DNA from: an uncultured Granulosicoccaceae bacterium
Lineage (GTDB): Bacteria > Pseudomonadota > Gammaproteobacteria > Granulosicoccales > Granulosicoccaceae
Assembly (NCBI GenBank): GCA_937957915.1
Contig: CALGNZ010000172.1
Location: 1-33,176 of the forward strand
Direction of reading: 5' to 3'
Length of the DNA stretch: 33,176 nucleotides
A program made the position numbers and the translations under genes. The notes under the pieces are model-generated. The model searched no databases, was not told the origin of the DNA, and was given only the letters and a program-made list of their open reading frames with translations. Positions 23,713-31,740 of this stretch are shown in pieces; the first letter of the stretch is position 1, and the number at the start of each line of letters is the position of its first letter.

Positions 23713-24217
23713 GAATTGCTCCTGCAGGCCCGGTTGCTGCCGCCATTAAAAAGGCCAGCGTCCCGGGTGTCTTGAGTGACTGTGCCGCAGCTACACGTTG
23801 TGGGGTGTAATGTCCGGCAATGTTTAAACAATTAAGTGTGCCGACTACCTTTCCGGCAATAACGACAGGCACATTGATACAGCTCTCACAACCGAGCTGC
23901 AGTATCAATTCATGGTCTGGAAACACCGCTGCAATCTCGTCAATGGAATTAGCAACAAACGTCTGCTGCTTGAGCTCGACAATGTCGCTCCATTCGTTTT
24001 GCTGAAGCGGTTTTTCACCGGAGACCGGGTAGGTGTCAGGCATATTGGAATAGTTGCGCCACGCTACACCACGCTGGTGGTCAATCTGCATTATCGTAAA
24101 AAGCTTTACCCCCACGGTACTGTCGACAATGGACTCGAGTATGCGGAACAAAGCAATTGGTTGTTCCCTGTCTGTCGCTATCGACTGGAATAGCTCATCC
24201 AGCTGCGTATTACTCAT
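23705..24217 (-). CDS. Small GAF-domain protein in the Hyu run
   Basis: 170 residues, almost all one GAF domain (about 15-160): a helix with ALFRILESIV, strand VKLFTIMQID, WRNYSNMPDTYPVSGEKPLQ, then INVPVVIAGKVVGTLNCLNI, the classic GAF core. No output domain is fused. Cysteines C110, C113 and C130 lie in the region where free methionine-(R)-sulfoxide reductases of the GAF fold carry catalytic cysteines, but the spacing is not the same and I do not claim that activity. It is placed between the ABC ATPase gene (1 base gap) and hyuA (8-base overlap), so it is produced with them. It may sense or bind the imported compound. Confidence 0.75.
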   Translation of the reverse strand: MSNTQLDELFQSIATDREQPIALFRILESIVDSTVGVKLFTIMQIDHQRGVAWRNYSNMPDTYPVSGEKPLQQNEWSDIVELKQQTFVANSIDEIAAVFPDHELILQLGCESCINVPVVIAGKVVGTLNCLNIAGHYTPQRVAAAQSLKTPGTLAFLMAAATGPAGAIHA

Positions 24218-24218
24218 G

Positions 24219-25028
24219 CTATTCCTTGTGTTCCCGAGACTGCAGGGCAGATCTGAAATTCAGTTCCTCGGCGCTAAGCACCGGCACTGCAGAGATCAAT
24301 TGCCGCGTATAATCTTGCTGCGGTGAATTAAACAGTGTTTCAGTATCTGCGAATTCAACCAGCGAGCCCGCATTGAATACAGCAACACGGTCAGCAATAT
24401 TACGGACCACCGACAGATCATGCGTGATAAAAAGATAGGTCAGGCCTTTTTCGCGTCTGAGCGTATCGAGCAAACGTAACACTCTGGCCTGCACCAACAC
24501 GTCCAGTGCAGAAGTAGGCTCATCAAGAACAATTAAACGCGAATCACAAGCAAGCGCGCGCGCAATTGCAACGCGCTGCCTTTGCCCGCCGGATAAAGCA
24601 GCCGGTGATCGTTTGCGAAGCTCGGGGTCAAGCCCTACGTCGGACAATACCGCTTCGACCTTTCCCTCCCGATCAGCTCGATCACCAATTTCGTAGACGT
24701 CGAGCCCCAATCGGACTGACGCGCCTACCGAACGTTTTGGATTTAACGATGATAAAGGATTCTGTTGCACTAGTTGAATCGCTCGTCGATGCTCGAGGGT
24801 GCGCTTGTGTGGCAACGCTACGCCATTGAGTTCTATTGACCCTGAAGACGCCGGGATCACACCGAGTATCATATTGGCCAGTGTGGTTTTGCCTGAACCA
24901 CTTTCACCTACGATAGCCAGGCATTCACCTTGCGCTACGTCAAGAGATACATCTTTTACCGCATGAACCGCAGACCTGCCACGACCGAATACTTTGTTCA
25001 GGCCTTTTAATGACAGAATTGCACTCAT
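24219..25028 (-). CDS. Peptide-type ABC transporter ATPase (DppF-like)
   Basis: 269 residues from the ATG at 25028, which overlaps the stop of the preceding ATPase gene as ATGA; a longer frame to 25067 lies inside that gene and is rejected. Walker A GESGSGKTT, Q-loop LVQQNPLSSLNP, signature LSGGQRQRVA, Walker B LIVLDEPTSALDV and H-loop FITHD are all intact. The VFGRGRSAVHAVKDVS start and the ALDVLVQARVL segment are typical of the second ATPase of oligopeptide/dipeptide systems. It energises import with the companion ATPase. Confidence 0.92.
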   Translation of the reverse strand: MSAILSLKGLNKVFGRGRSAVHAVKDVSLDVAQGECLAIVGESGSGKTTLANMILGVIPASSGSIELNGVALPHKRTLEHRRAIQLVQQNPLSSLNPKRSVGASVRLGLDVYEIGDRADREGKVEAVLSDVGLDPELRKRSPAALSGGQRQRVAIARALACDSRLIVLDEPTSALDVLVQARVLRLLDTLRREKGLTYLFITHDLSVVRNIADRVAVFNAGSLVEFADTETLFNSPQQDYTRQLISAVPVLSAEELNFRSALQSREHKE

Positions 25029-25981
25029 GACTCCGTACCTGCGATCGGACTGTCGTGGGTGAAACAAGGGTCATGAAAATCTGCCGACTCATCATCTATG
25101 TCTGGTATTCCGCCGCCGGTGACTCGTGGTACTGCAGCCATCAGCGCACGGGTATAGGCATGGCCAGGGGATTCGAAAACCGATTGCGTAGCCCCCTCTT
25201 CGACGATGCGCCCCCGGTAGATCACATAAACCCGATCAGCGAACTCACGCACAACACCAAGATTGTGCGAGATAAACAACACCGCAGTATTGTGGGTGGC
25301 GACCATGTCATGCATCAACTGCAGTGTCTGCGCCTGCACGGTAACATCAAGTGCAGTGCCTGGCTCATCAGCTATTAACAGTGAAGGGCTATTAGCCAGC
25401 GCCATCGCAATAATGATGCGTTGATTCATACCACCGGACAACTGAAATGAATAAGCATCGAGTACACGAGCCGGATCAGGAATAGACACCGTATGCAGTA
25501 GCTCTGCTGCTCTCAGATAAGCCGCCTCTTTACTCAGCTTCTCGTCAACACGGCGAAGTACTTCGGTAAACTGGTAGCCAATCGTAAACACCGGGTTCAG
25601 CGCCGATGTCGGATCCTGAAATATCATCGACATGCGGGTTCCACGCAAGGCACGCCGCTGGCTTGCGTTGAGACTCGACATATCATTGCCCTGGAATTCT
25701 ACATCGCCTGTTATTCTGGCGGTTCTCGTCTCCTGCAGCAGTCCAAGTACAATTCGTGCAGTGACAGACTTACCTGAACCACTCTCGCCGACCAGCGCCA
25801 CGCGTTGACCTCGATTTATTGACAGCGATATGCCGTGCAATACTTTGGTATACCCGGTGTAGCCACGAAAGCCCAGATGTAAATCACGAATGTCAAGTAA
25901 GGCGCCCGATGAATTGCGCTCCATACTCCCGTTTTTTACAGAACCGGTATCTTCTCCGCTACCAGGGCGATTGGCGCTCAT
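25025..25981 (-). CDS. Peptide-type ABC transporter ATPase (DppD-like)
   Basis: 318 residues. Walker A GESGSGKSVTAR, Q-loop MIFQDPTSALNPVFTIGYQ, signature LSGGMNQRIIIA, Walker B LLIADEPGTALDV and H-loop FISHNLG. After residue 250 comes the oligopeptide-transporter C-terminal extension (GHAYTRALMAAVP), but the usual cysteine cluster of the iron-sulfur-bearing members is reduced to a single Cys (HDPCF). The first 25 residues are a polar, poorly conserved leader. ATGA overlaps join it to the genes on both sides. Confidence 0.92.
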   Translation of the reverse strand: MSANRPGSGEDTGSVKNGSMERNSSGALLDIRDLHLGFRGYTGYTKVLHGISLSINRGQRVALVGESGSGKSVTARIVLGLLQETRTARITGDVEFQGNDMSSLNASQRRALRGTRMSMIFQDPTSALNPVFTIGYQFTEVLRRVDEKLSKEAAYLRAAELLHTVSIPDPARVLDAYSFQLSGGMNQRIIIAMALANSPSLLIADEPGTALDVTVQAQTLQLMHDMVATHNTAVLFISHNLGVVREFADRVYVIYRGRIVEEGATQSVFESPGHAYTRALMAAVPRVTGGGIPDIDDESADFHDPCFTHDSPIAGTES

Positions 25982-26811
25982 TGCTCCGCCCCGAGTATCT
26001 CGCGAAGCGCGTCGCCAATAAGATTAAAGCCAAAAACAGCAATGAGAATAGCAAGGCCGGGAAACACAGTAAGCCACCAACTGTCTGGCAGGTACCGAGC
26101 GCCCTCAGCGACCATTGATCCGAGATCAGGTGTGGGAGGCTGAACACCCAAGCCGAGAAACGATAGCGATGACGCTATGATGATGACGAAACCCATATCC
26201 AGTGTCATCTTGGTGATAATTGCAGGCAGGCAGTTAGGTAGTATTTCTCTAAATACAATGTGATATTTAGATGCCCCAATCACCTCTGCTGCCAGCACAT
26301 AACCTTCCTCTCGCTCCGAGCGGGCAACGTTGTAAACCAGCCTCGCATACCAGGGCCACCACATAGCTGTCACCGCAAGCATGGCATTAAGCAGTGTTGG
26401 TTCAAGCACCCCCATCATTGCAATGGCAAGTACCAGGGGTGGTATAGACAGAAACACGTCGGTCAGGCGCATCAATACAAATTCGGACTTACCGCCAAGG
26501 TACCCGGCAAACAGACCGACAATAACGCCAATCGGAACGGCAATCGCCAAAACCACAACCCCCAGTATCAGTGATATGCGGTACGCATAGATTATACGGC
26601 TGAACAAGTCACGGCCAACCAGATCAGTACCCATAATGTTGCGAGCCGTTGGCGCTTTGTTGAAATAGACAAAGTCCACCACCGCCCCTCTGTGCTCGGG
26701 GAACGGAGCTATAAAATCTGCAAACACTGCCAGCACAACCACCAGCGTGACCAGCAACAACCCCAGCAGCGAAAGCGGGTTGCGAAACAGGATCACCATT
26801 GTGCGGTTCAT
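25978..26811 (-). CDS. Peptide-type ABC transporter permease (DppC-like)
   Basis: 277 residues, about six membrane helices. The N-terminal OppC_N-like segment (NPLSLLGLLLVTLVVVLAVF) is followed by a periplasmic loop with GTDLVGRDLFSRIIYAYRIS, then the transmembrane core. The EAA-type cytoplasmic loop AAEVIGASKYHIVFREILPN contacts the ATPases. The end GDALREIL is typical. It overlaps both neighbours by 4 bases (ATGA). Confidence 0.92.
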   Translation of the reverse strand: MNRTMVILFRNPLSLLGLLLVTLVVVLAVFADFIAPFPEHRGAVVDFVYFNKAPTARNIMGTDLVGRDLFSRIIYAYRISLILGVVVLAIAVPIGVIVGLFAGYLGGKSEFVLMRLTDVFLSIPPLVLAIAMMGVLEPTLLNAMLAVTAMWWPWYARLVYNVARSEREEGYVLAAEVIGASKYHIVFREILPNCLPAIITKMTLDMGFVIIIASSLSFLGLGVQPPTPDLGSMVAEGARYLPDSWWLTVFPGLAILIAVFGFNLIGDALREILGAEQ

Positions 26812-27836
26812 TTGACATCTCGCTGTGAGTAGCGAATCCGCGGATTTAGAAATGCGATCAGTAAATCAATAATCAGATTTACAATTAAAAATGCCGCCGA
26901 AATTATCAGTACCGTACCAATGATGGCATTGAGATCTTTGCGCAAAATAACCGCGACGCCATAGCGCGAGAGTCCGGGCCAGGCGAACACCGCCTCCACC
27001 AGAAATGCATTACCCAACATGGCGGCGAAATCGAGGCCAATAATAGTGAGCGACGGTATCATCGAAGGCTTGAAGGCAAAGCGGTTTGCAATACGTGCGG
27101 GGGCGTAACCGTAAGCCTGCGCCATCTCGATATAGGGTTTATCCCAGGTCTCAATCATATTGGCACGAGTCAGCCTTGCGGCCTGACCAATACCCGACAA
27201 TGCCAGTGCAAAGGCGGGTAGCACGATATGCCATGCCGCATTCAGGAAGGCCTGAAAATTTCCGGCAATCAATGTGTCGATTAGCAGAAAGCCGGTAATT
27301 GATTCGATTGTATAGGTATCAGTTATGCGCCCCGCAATGGGGAACAACGGCAGGTAGTAAGCAAACAACAACATCAATATAACCGCCCAGACAAAACTGG
27401 GTGCAGACACCCCCAACAGTGATACCAGGCGAATTATATGGTCGGCAAAACGACCCCTGAAACGCGCAGACCAGATACCGAGCGGCAAGCCGATAGCAAT
27501 CATCAGCACACCCGCCACCAGTACCAGTTCCAGTGTTGCTGGTAAAAACTGTGCAATATCTGTTGTAACGGGCCGATTGGTATAGAGAGAAATACCGAGA
27601 TCACCGCGGCTCAGATCTTTAATAAAGTGACCGTACTGAACAAAGATCGATTCATCCAGATGCAGTGATGCCCGAAGCTTCGCGATCTGCTCTGTGGATG
27701 CATTGGGGCCAAGCGCAATTCTGGCCGGGTCACCGGGTATAACGCGGGCAATTCCGAACACCAGCATCGACACGCCAATCAGTACGATCAGTGAGATGCC
27801 CAGTCGACGCGCCAATAGACGCAGTACAGGTGTCAT
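26808..27836 (-). CDS. Peptide-type ABC transporter permease (DppB-like)
   Basis: 342 residues, six or so membrane helices. The N-terminus LARRLGISLIVLIGVSMLVFGIARVIPGDPA is characteristic of DppB/OppB, as is the LHLDESIFVQYGHFIKDLSRGDLG loop that follows. The EAA-type loop is MAQAYGYAPARIANRFAFKP. The C-terminus NPRIRYSQRDVK is cytoplasmic. A GC-rich hairpin separates it from the solute-binding protein gene upstream. Confidence 0.92.
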   Translation of the reverse strand: MTPVLRLLARRLGISLIVLIGVSMLVFGIARVIPGDPARIALGPNASTEQIAKLRASLHLDESIFVQYGHFIKDLSRGDLGISLYTNRPVTTDIAQFLPATLELVLVAGVLMIAIGLPLGIWSARFRGRFADHIIRLVSLLGVSAPSFVWAVILMLLFAYYLPLFPIAGRITDTYTIESITGFLLIDTLIAGNFQAFLNAAWHIVLPAFALALSGIGQAARLTRANMIETWDKPYIEMAQAYGYAPARIANRFAFKPSMIPSLTIIGLDFAAMLGNAFLVEAVFAWPGLSRYGVAVILRKDLNAIIGTVLIISAAFLIVNLIIDLLIAFLNPRIRYSQRDVK

Positions 27837-27860
27837 AGTTTATCGTGGTTTATTATTATT

Positions 27861-27887
27861 TGATAAACGCCGGGCAAACACCCGGCG
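27861..27887 (-). terminator. Hairpin between the binding-protein and permease genes
   Basis: On the minus strand CGCCGGG (27887-27881), a 6-base loop and CCCGGCG (27874-27868) form a perfect GC-rich stem followed by TTTATCAAATAAT. This is shaped like a weak intrinsic terminator. Its place directly after the solute-binding protein gene fits a partial terminator or mRNA-protecting stem that leaves more binding protein than permease, as seen in many ABC operons. Confidence 0.6.
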
Positions 27888-27912
27888 CTGCTCTCTTGCG
27901 GAGTGTCTGCGC

Positions 27913-29496
27913 TTACTCAACCATTTCCATCAGACGAAATGAAAAGCCAAGCCCGTCCAGACCAAATGCCTGCGAGGCATCGGTCAGGGCAGGTGCTTTA
28001 ACTCGATTACTTGCAGCGAATACGGACTGACGATCAAAGCCGTAGATGGTCGGAGCAATTTCCATCAATCGCGCATTGAGCTTGCCGTAGGCCGCCGCAC
28101 GTTCCTCAGGGCTGGCTGCGGTGCGACCCGCTTCGAGGTGTTCATCAACCTGTGCGTCATTCAAATGCTCTGGTGACTGCCAGGTACCAGGAGTTGATGA
28201 GTGATACATGCCATACAGCAAGGTATCCGGATCACCGGTTACTGCGTTCACGAACAGTTGACTGATATGCGGAGTGTTTTCTGGTTTCGCCACCTGTTCT
28301 GCGAACAAGGCCCAGGGCATTTTCTTAATTTCAGATTTAATACCCAACTCAGTAAAGTTTGATTGCATCAACAAAGCAAAGCGTTCTTCCAATGGTACTT
28401 CGGCAATCCACGATACGACGATGTTCATATCGGCAGCAGGATACTTACAGGCCGCAAGGTACTCTTTGGCTTTGGCCATGTCCTGCTTTATCACCATACT
28501 TGCGTCATTGGAACCATACATACCAACGGGTATCGCACCGGTTGCAGGGCTGCCTGCAGATATTTCATCGTTGATGGCAATCATTTTGACAGCAGTGGAA
28601 TAGTCAAATGCACTGGCAAGCGCGAGTCTGCAGTTAGCATCATCCAGTGGTGCTTTGGTGGTGTTCATTTTAAAATAAAACGCGCCAGTACCCGCTTCGG
28701 TAAACAACTGCGCTCCATCTTTGGCCAGCGCTTGAACCACTTCAGGTGGCAGCCATTGAGACGCGATATCGTGCTCGCCCTGGGCAATCAGGGTACGAAC
28801 GGTTGCCGCTTCCAATCCATAGCGGAGTCGAACGGTATCTGGCGCCGCATCGCCAACGCCAAGAAAGTAGTCGGCATTTTTTGCCAGTACGGTTTCTTCC
28901 TGAGGATTGTGTGAAGACACCGTGTAAGCACCGGTGCCAGCACCATTGGCTGACAAATACTCCTGCCCCCAGTCTTTCATGTCGCCCTCACCATCAGCGA
29001 GGTTATCCATGACGGCGTTCTTATCAACAATAGGCAGCCGCACCAACGATGCAACGAACGGTGCATACGGAGAAGACAAATTGAATTTGACGGTGGAAGC
29101 GTCCACCGCCTCTGCACTATCAACCACACCAAACAAATAGGACAAGCCGGCACCGAGTGCTTTCATTCTGTCGAGTGAGAACACGACATCATCAGCCGTA
29201 AGCGGATTTCCACTCTGGAATTTCACACCTTCTTTTAACTTAAACGTATACGCATTGCCCTCGCCTGACCAGCTTTCCGCCAGATGCCCGATATGACCCG
29301 GACCACCCTGTGTCGGCAGCACCAATGTGTCGTACACATTAAACATCAATATGCTGTCGGCATAGTCTGAAGCCTTGGCAGGATCCAGCTCACCGACTGC
29401 AACTTCGTCAAGTCGTAAAACGGTTTCACCGATCGCTGCTGTTGTGCCAGTCGAGGCAAACAACGCAGCGGCGATTAATGACTTCCAGTTGATCAT
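27913..29496 (-). CDS. Periplasmic solute-binding protein, family 5 (dipeptide/oligopeptide type)
   Basis: 527 residues. Sec signal peptide at 1-23 (ALFASTGTTAAIGE); no lipobox, so a soluble periplasmic protein. Family-5 features: AESWSGEGNAYTFKLKEGVKFQSGNPLTADDVVFSLDR near 73-110, GTGAYTVSSHNPQEE near 190, and LRYGLEAATVRTLIAQGEHDI. The family binds di- and oligopeptides but also opines, nickel complexes, glutathione and other amide compounds. Here the following Hyu and M24 genes point to a peptide-like cyclic or capped compound. AGGAG is placed well before the ATG. The gene is second in the run, after the regulator. Confidence 0.92.
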   Translation of the reverse strand: MINWKSLIAAALFASTGTTAAIGETVLRLDEVAVGELDPAKASDYADSILMFNVYDTLVLPTQGGPGHIGHLAESWSGEGNAYTFKLKEGVKFQSGNPLTADDVVFSLDRMKALGAGLSYLFGVVDSAEAVDASTVKFNLSSPYAPFVASLVRLPIVDKNAVMDNLADGEGDMKDWGQEYLSANGAGTGAYTVSSHNPQEETVLAKNADYFLGVGDAAPDTVRLRYGLEAATVRTLIAQGEHDIASQWLPPEVVQALAKDGAQLFTEAGTGAFYFKMNTTKAPLDDANCRLALASAFDYSTAVKMIAINDEISAGSPATGAIPVGMYGSNDASMVIKQDMAKAKEYLAACKYPAADMNIVVSWIAEVPLEERFALLMQSNFTELGIKSEIKKMPWALFAEQVAKPENTPHISQLFVNAVTGDPDTLLYGMYHSSTPGTWQSPEHLNDAQVDEHLEAGRTAASPEERAAAYGKLNARLMEIAPTIYGFDRQSVFAASNRVKAPALTDASQAFGLDGLGFSFRLMEMVE

Positions 29497-29525
29497 TCCA
29501 ATCTCCTGATTGTGGGGTGGTTTGG

Positions 29526-30143
29526 TTAGCGTTTGCTTTTATGAATCGGGTCCGGATCACCGTCACCAAAGACGTCCATCGTTCCGCACCACAAAATAGA
29601 TGCGATCTCGGTTGAGTGATTCCAGGTGGAATGCACTTTGCGCGAATCAAAATGAATTGAATCACCACTGCTGAGTACTGTGCGTTCGCCTTCAAGTTCG
29701 ACAGTAATCTCACCGCTCAGTACATAAAACATCTCCTCGCCCTCATGACTGATGGGCTCTGCGCGATGACCCGGTGGCTCGTGCACAATGACTGATCGAA
29801 GCGTACTGCCGGGGAAGTTGGCCGACAGTCGCTCATACGATAAGCCACCGCCCACCACGTTGTAGGACACTCGATCATTTTGCCGGGTCAGTTGAGTGCC
29901 ACTGGAGGGCTGCTGCAGAAAATGACCAAGCGGTTTTTGCAAAACATTGGCGATAGACACCAGTGATGCGAGCGAGGGTGCAGTGATGCCACGTTCAACC
30001 TGAGAAATAAAACCAACAGAAAGACCGGCAGAGTCCGCCACCGCTTGCATCGTTAAGCCCAGCTCTTTGCGACACGAACGGAGCTGTCTGCCCAACCCTT
30101 GCGGGTCGTGCGAGTGCTCCTGCGCATTAGATTTTTTTAGCAT
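29526..30143 (-). CDS. XRE-cupin transcriptional regulator
   Basis: 205 residues. The helix-turn-helix spans about 16-70 (LGRQLRSCRKELGLTMQAVA, then AGLSVGFISQVERGITAPSL). The cupin domain spans about 115-190 and includes GHRAEPISHEGEEMFYVLSG and the GDSIHFDSRKVHSTWNH strand pair, with His and Glu in metal-ligand positions. Such regulators (PuuR-like) sense the substrate of adjacent amino-acid or amide catabolic genes. It is first in the Hyu run, 29 bases before the binding-protein gene. Two similar 15-bp palindromes cover its start codon and a site 46 bases upstream, consistent with autoregulation of the whole run. The start ATG lacks a nearby ribosome site. Confidence 0.88.
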   Translation of the reverse strand: MLKKSNAQEHSHDPQGLGRQLRSCRKELGLTMQAVADSAGLSVGFISQVERGITAPSLASLVSIANVLQKPLGHFLQQPSSGTQLTRQNDRVSYNVVGGGLSYERLSANFPGSTLRSVIVHEPPGHRAEPISHEGEEMFYVLSGEITVELEGERTVLSSGDSIHFDSRKVHSTWNHSTEIASILWCGTMDVFGDGDPDPIHKSKR

Positions 30144-30150
30144 AGCTAAA
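30136..30150. promoter_or_regulatory. Palindromic operator over the regulator start codon
   Basis: TTTAGCATAGCTAAA: perfect 6-bp arms around ATA. It includes the start codon of the XRE-cupin gene (30143-30141). It matches the second palindrome at 30182-30196 at 12 of 15 positions; both fit TTTAGY-N3-RCTAAA. Confidence 0.6.
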
Positions 30151-30181
30151 ACTCTGAGGGAACAAGCTCCTCAAGTCAAGC

Positions 30182-30196
30182 TTTAGTAATACTAAA
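30182..30196. promoter_or_regulatory. Upstream palindromic operator of the Hyu run
   Basis: TTTAGTAATACTAAA: perfect 7-bp arms around one A. Its centre is 46 bases from the centre of the first palindrome. On the minus strand a TTGACT box (30178-30173) begins four bases downstream of it and may be a -35 element, though no good -10 at standard spacing is seen. Confidence 0.6.
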
Positions 30197-30274
30197 ATTC
30201 GCTCTGATTTACACGGTGGCCACTGCGCGGTTTGCAATGCAATTCAGCGCGCGGCGAACGCGACCGACTGTCGG

Positions 30275-31273
30275 TTAGAAGCTGGTAACAGTTTCCGTTG
30301 CGCCGGACTGCAGCGAGGCGACAGCGGCCTCAGCCAGTTGCAAGGACAGAACACCGTCGTTGTGGTTGGCCAGCGGCTGGTTTCCCGACTCAAGTGCAGC
30401 GACGAAATCCTCGAGCTCCAAACGGTAGGCATCCTGATAGCGTTCGAGAAAAAAGTGCAGCGGAGTTTCGCTGATGATGCCGGGCTCGCCGGAAAATACC
30501 AGATTGGTTTCGGTATTGTTAAGCGCCTGCAGCATGCCCTTTGAACCAAACGCCTCAATGCGCTGGTCATAGCCGTAAACAGCCCGGCGACTATTGGTAA
30601 TCATGGCAATTTTACCGGTGACCGTTTTCAGCGTAACGCAAGCGGTATCGATATCACCGGCCTGTCCAATTTCCGCATCCACCAGATTACTGCCAGCAGC
30701 GAAAACTGATTCGACGGGCTCGTTTAGAATCCACTGCGCCAGATCAAAGTCGTGAATCATCATGTCGCGAAACAGACCACCCGAAACTTTTATATAGTCG
30801 ACCGGTGGCGGTGCCGGATCGCGGCTGATGATGATCAGCGTCTCCAGCTCTCCGATATCACCCCTCGCTACCCGACGCTGCAGACGGCTGAATTGCGGAT
30901 CAAAGCGTCGGTTAAAACCGAGTGCGCACAGAACCCCTGAATCTTCTATCGCAGCCGCGGCTGCACGGGCACTGGCCAGATCAAGGTCCAGCGGCTTCTC
31001 ACAAAACACGGCCTTGCCATGCTCCGCGCATTGTTTCAGCAATGGCGCGTGAGTATCCGTGGCGCTGGCAATAACTACCGCATCAACCGAATCGTCTTCA
31101 AACACCTGGCTTACGTCAGTAACCTCAGCGTTGCATTGAGTCGCCAGCGCAGCTGCCGAGGGCTCGTGTACATCACAGACATATTTAATCTGCGCACCGG
31201 CGACCGAATCGATTGCGATCGCATGAACTTTACCGATACGTCCGGCACCAATCAGAGCTATTTGCTTGGCCAT
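30275..31273 (-). CDS. iolG: Inositol 2-dehydrogenase
   Basis: 332 residues from the ATG at 31273 (GGA eight bases upstream); nine extra residues to 31300 are unlikely. Gfo/Idh/MocA fold, oxidising myo-inositol to scyllo-inosose with NAD. Rossmann loop IALIGAGRIGKVHA; EKP motif FCEKPLDLD; inositol-dehydrogenase marks GFNRRFDPQF, SRDPAPPP, SGGLFRDMMIHDFDLAQW (catalytic Asp-x-x-x-His: D of MMIHDFD region) and NSRRAVYGYDQR with FGSKGM. The order and length fit IolG. It is divergent from iolC across a 467-base regulatory region. A 13-bp palindrome (ACCGACTGTCGGT, 30263-30275) lies at its stop codon. Confidence 0.88.
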   Translation of the reverse strand: MAKQIALIGAGRIGKVHAIAIDSVAGAQIKYVCDVHEPSAAALATQCNAEVTDVSQVFEDDSVDAVVIASATDTHAPLLKQCAEHGKAVFCEKPLDLDLASARAAAAAIEDSGVLCALGFNRRFDPQFSRLQRRVARGDIGELETLIIISRDPAPPPVDYIKVSGGLFRDMMIHDFDLAQWILNEPVESVFAAGSNLVDAEIGQAGDIDTACVTLKTVTGKIAMITNSRRAVYGYDQRIEAFGSKGMLQALNNTETNLVFSGEPGIISETPLHFFLERYQDAYRLELEDFVAALESGNQPLANHNDGVLSLQLAEAAVASLQSGATETVTSF

Positions 31274-31740
31274 AAAAAATCCAGAAAAAGAAAGTTGCAT
31301 CGCCTGCTTACCCGGCAGGTAATCTTATCAAACCATATCTTCAGGTCACACCTGTCGACAACGAAAACCTGATACAGCGGTAAAATGCGCCAGAGAAACT
31401 AATGACCCGTAAACTGATGCGCATCAGCAGAATAAATGCACGCCATGATACACCGAGTTGTCGGACTACAATCAGCTTTAATACAGATACACAGTGATTT
31501 TGCGCATCCAGCAATTAACCCGCAGCGGCTATCTATCCCGTCCGGTAATACTTGCAACACGTGCAGCTGCATTTGCAATAACTATTGCAACTAATGCTGC
31601 ACAGTCCAGTGCAACTTCTCAAAAAACACTTTGCAACACCTTCCAGACACACCTCCAGTAAGAAGTTGCATTCACACCGGATCAATTGAGATTCAGCAGC
31701 ATTTCTCCTATAGTTCGCCGACTGACAAGGATCCTCTACT
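31274..31740. promoter_or_regulatory. Divergent iolG-iolC control region
   Basis: Contains no gene. It holds a perfect 14-bp palindrome CTGATGCGCATCAG at 31414-31427 and a 10-bp palindrome TGCAGCTGCA at 31562-31571. A cluster of TTGCAA/GTGCAA words occurs at 31552, 31573, 31585, 31609 and 31631, with TTGCA again at 31666. Another GTTGCA lies at 31294 next to the iolG start. Several intervals are close to two helical turns (21, 24, 22 bases), as expected for binding on one face of the DNA. No promoter boxes are assigned with confidence. Confidence 0.5.

Noticed and set aside
25029..25067. Longer start of the DppF-like ATPase
   Set aside because: It lies inside the preceding ATPase gene; the ATGA overlap at 25028 gives the normal family N-terminus.
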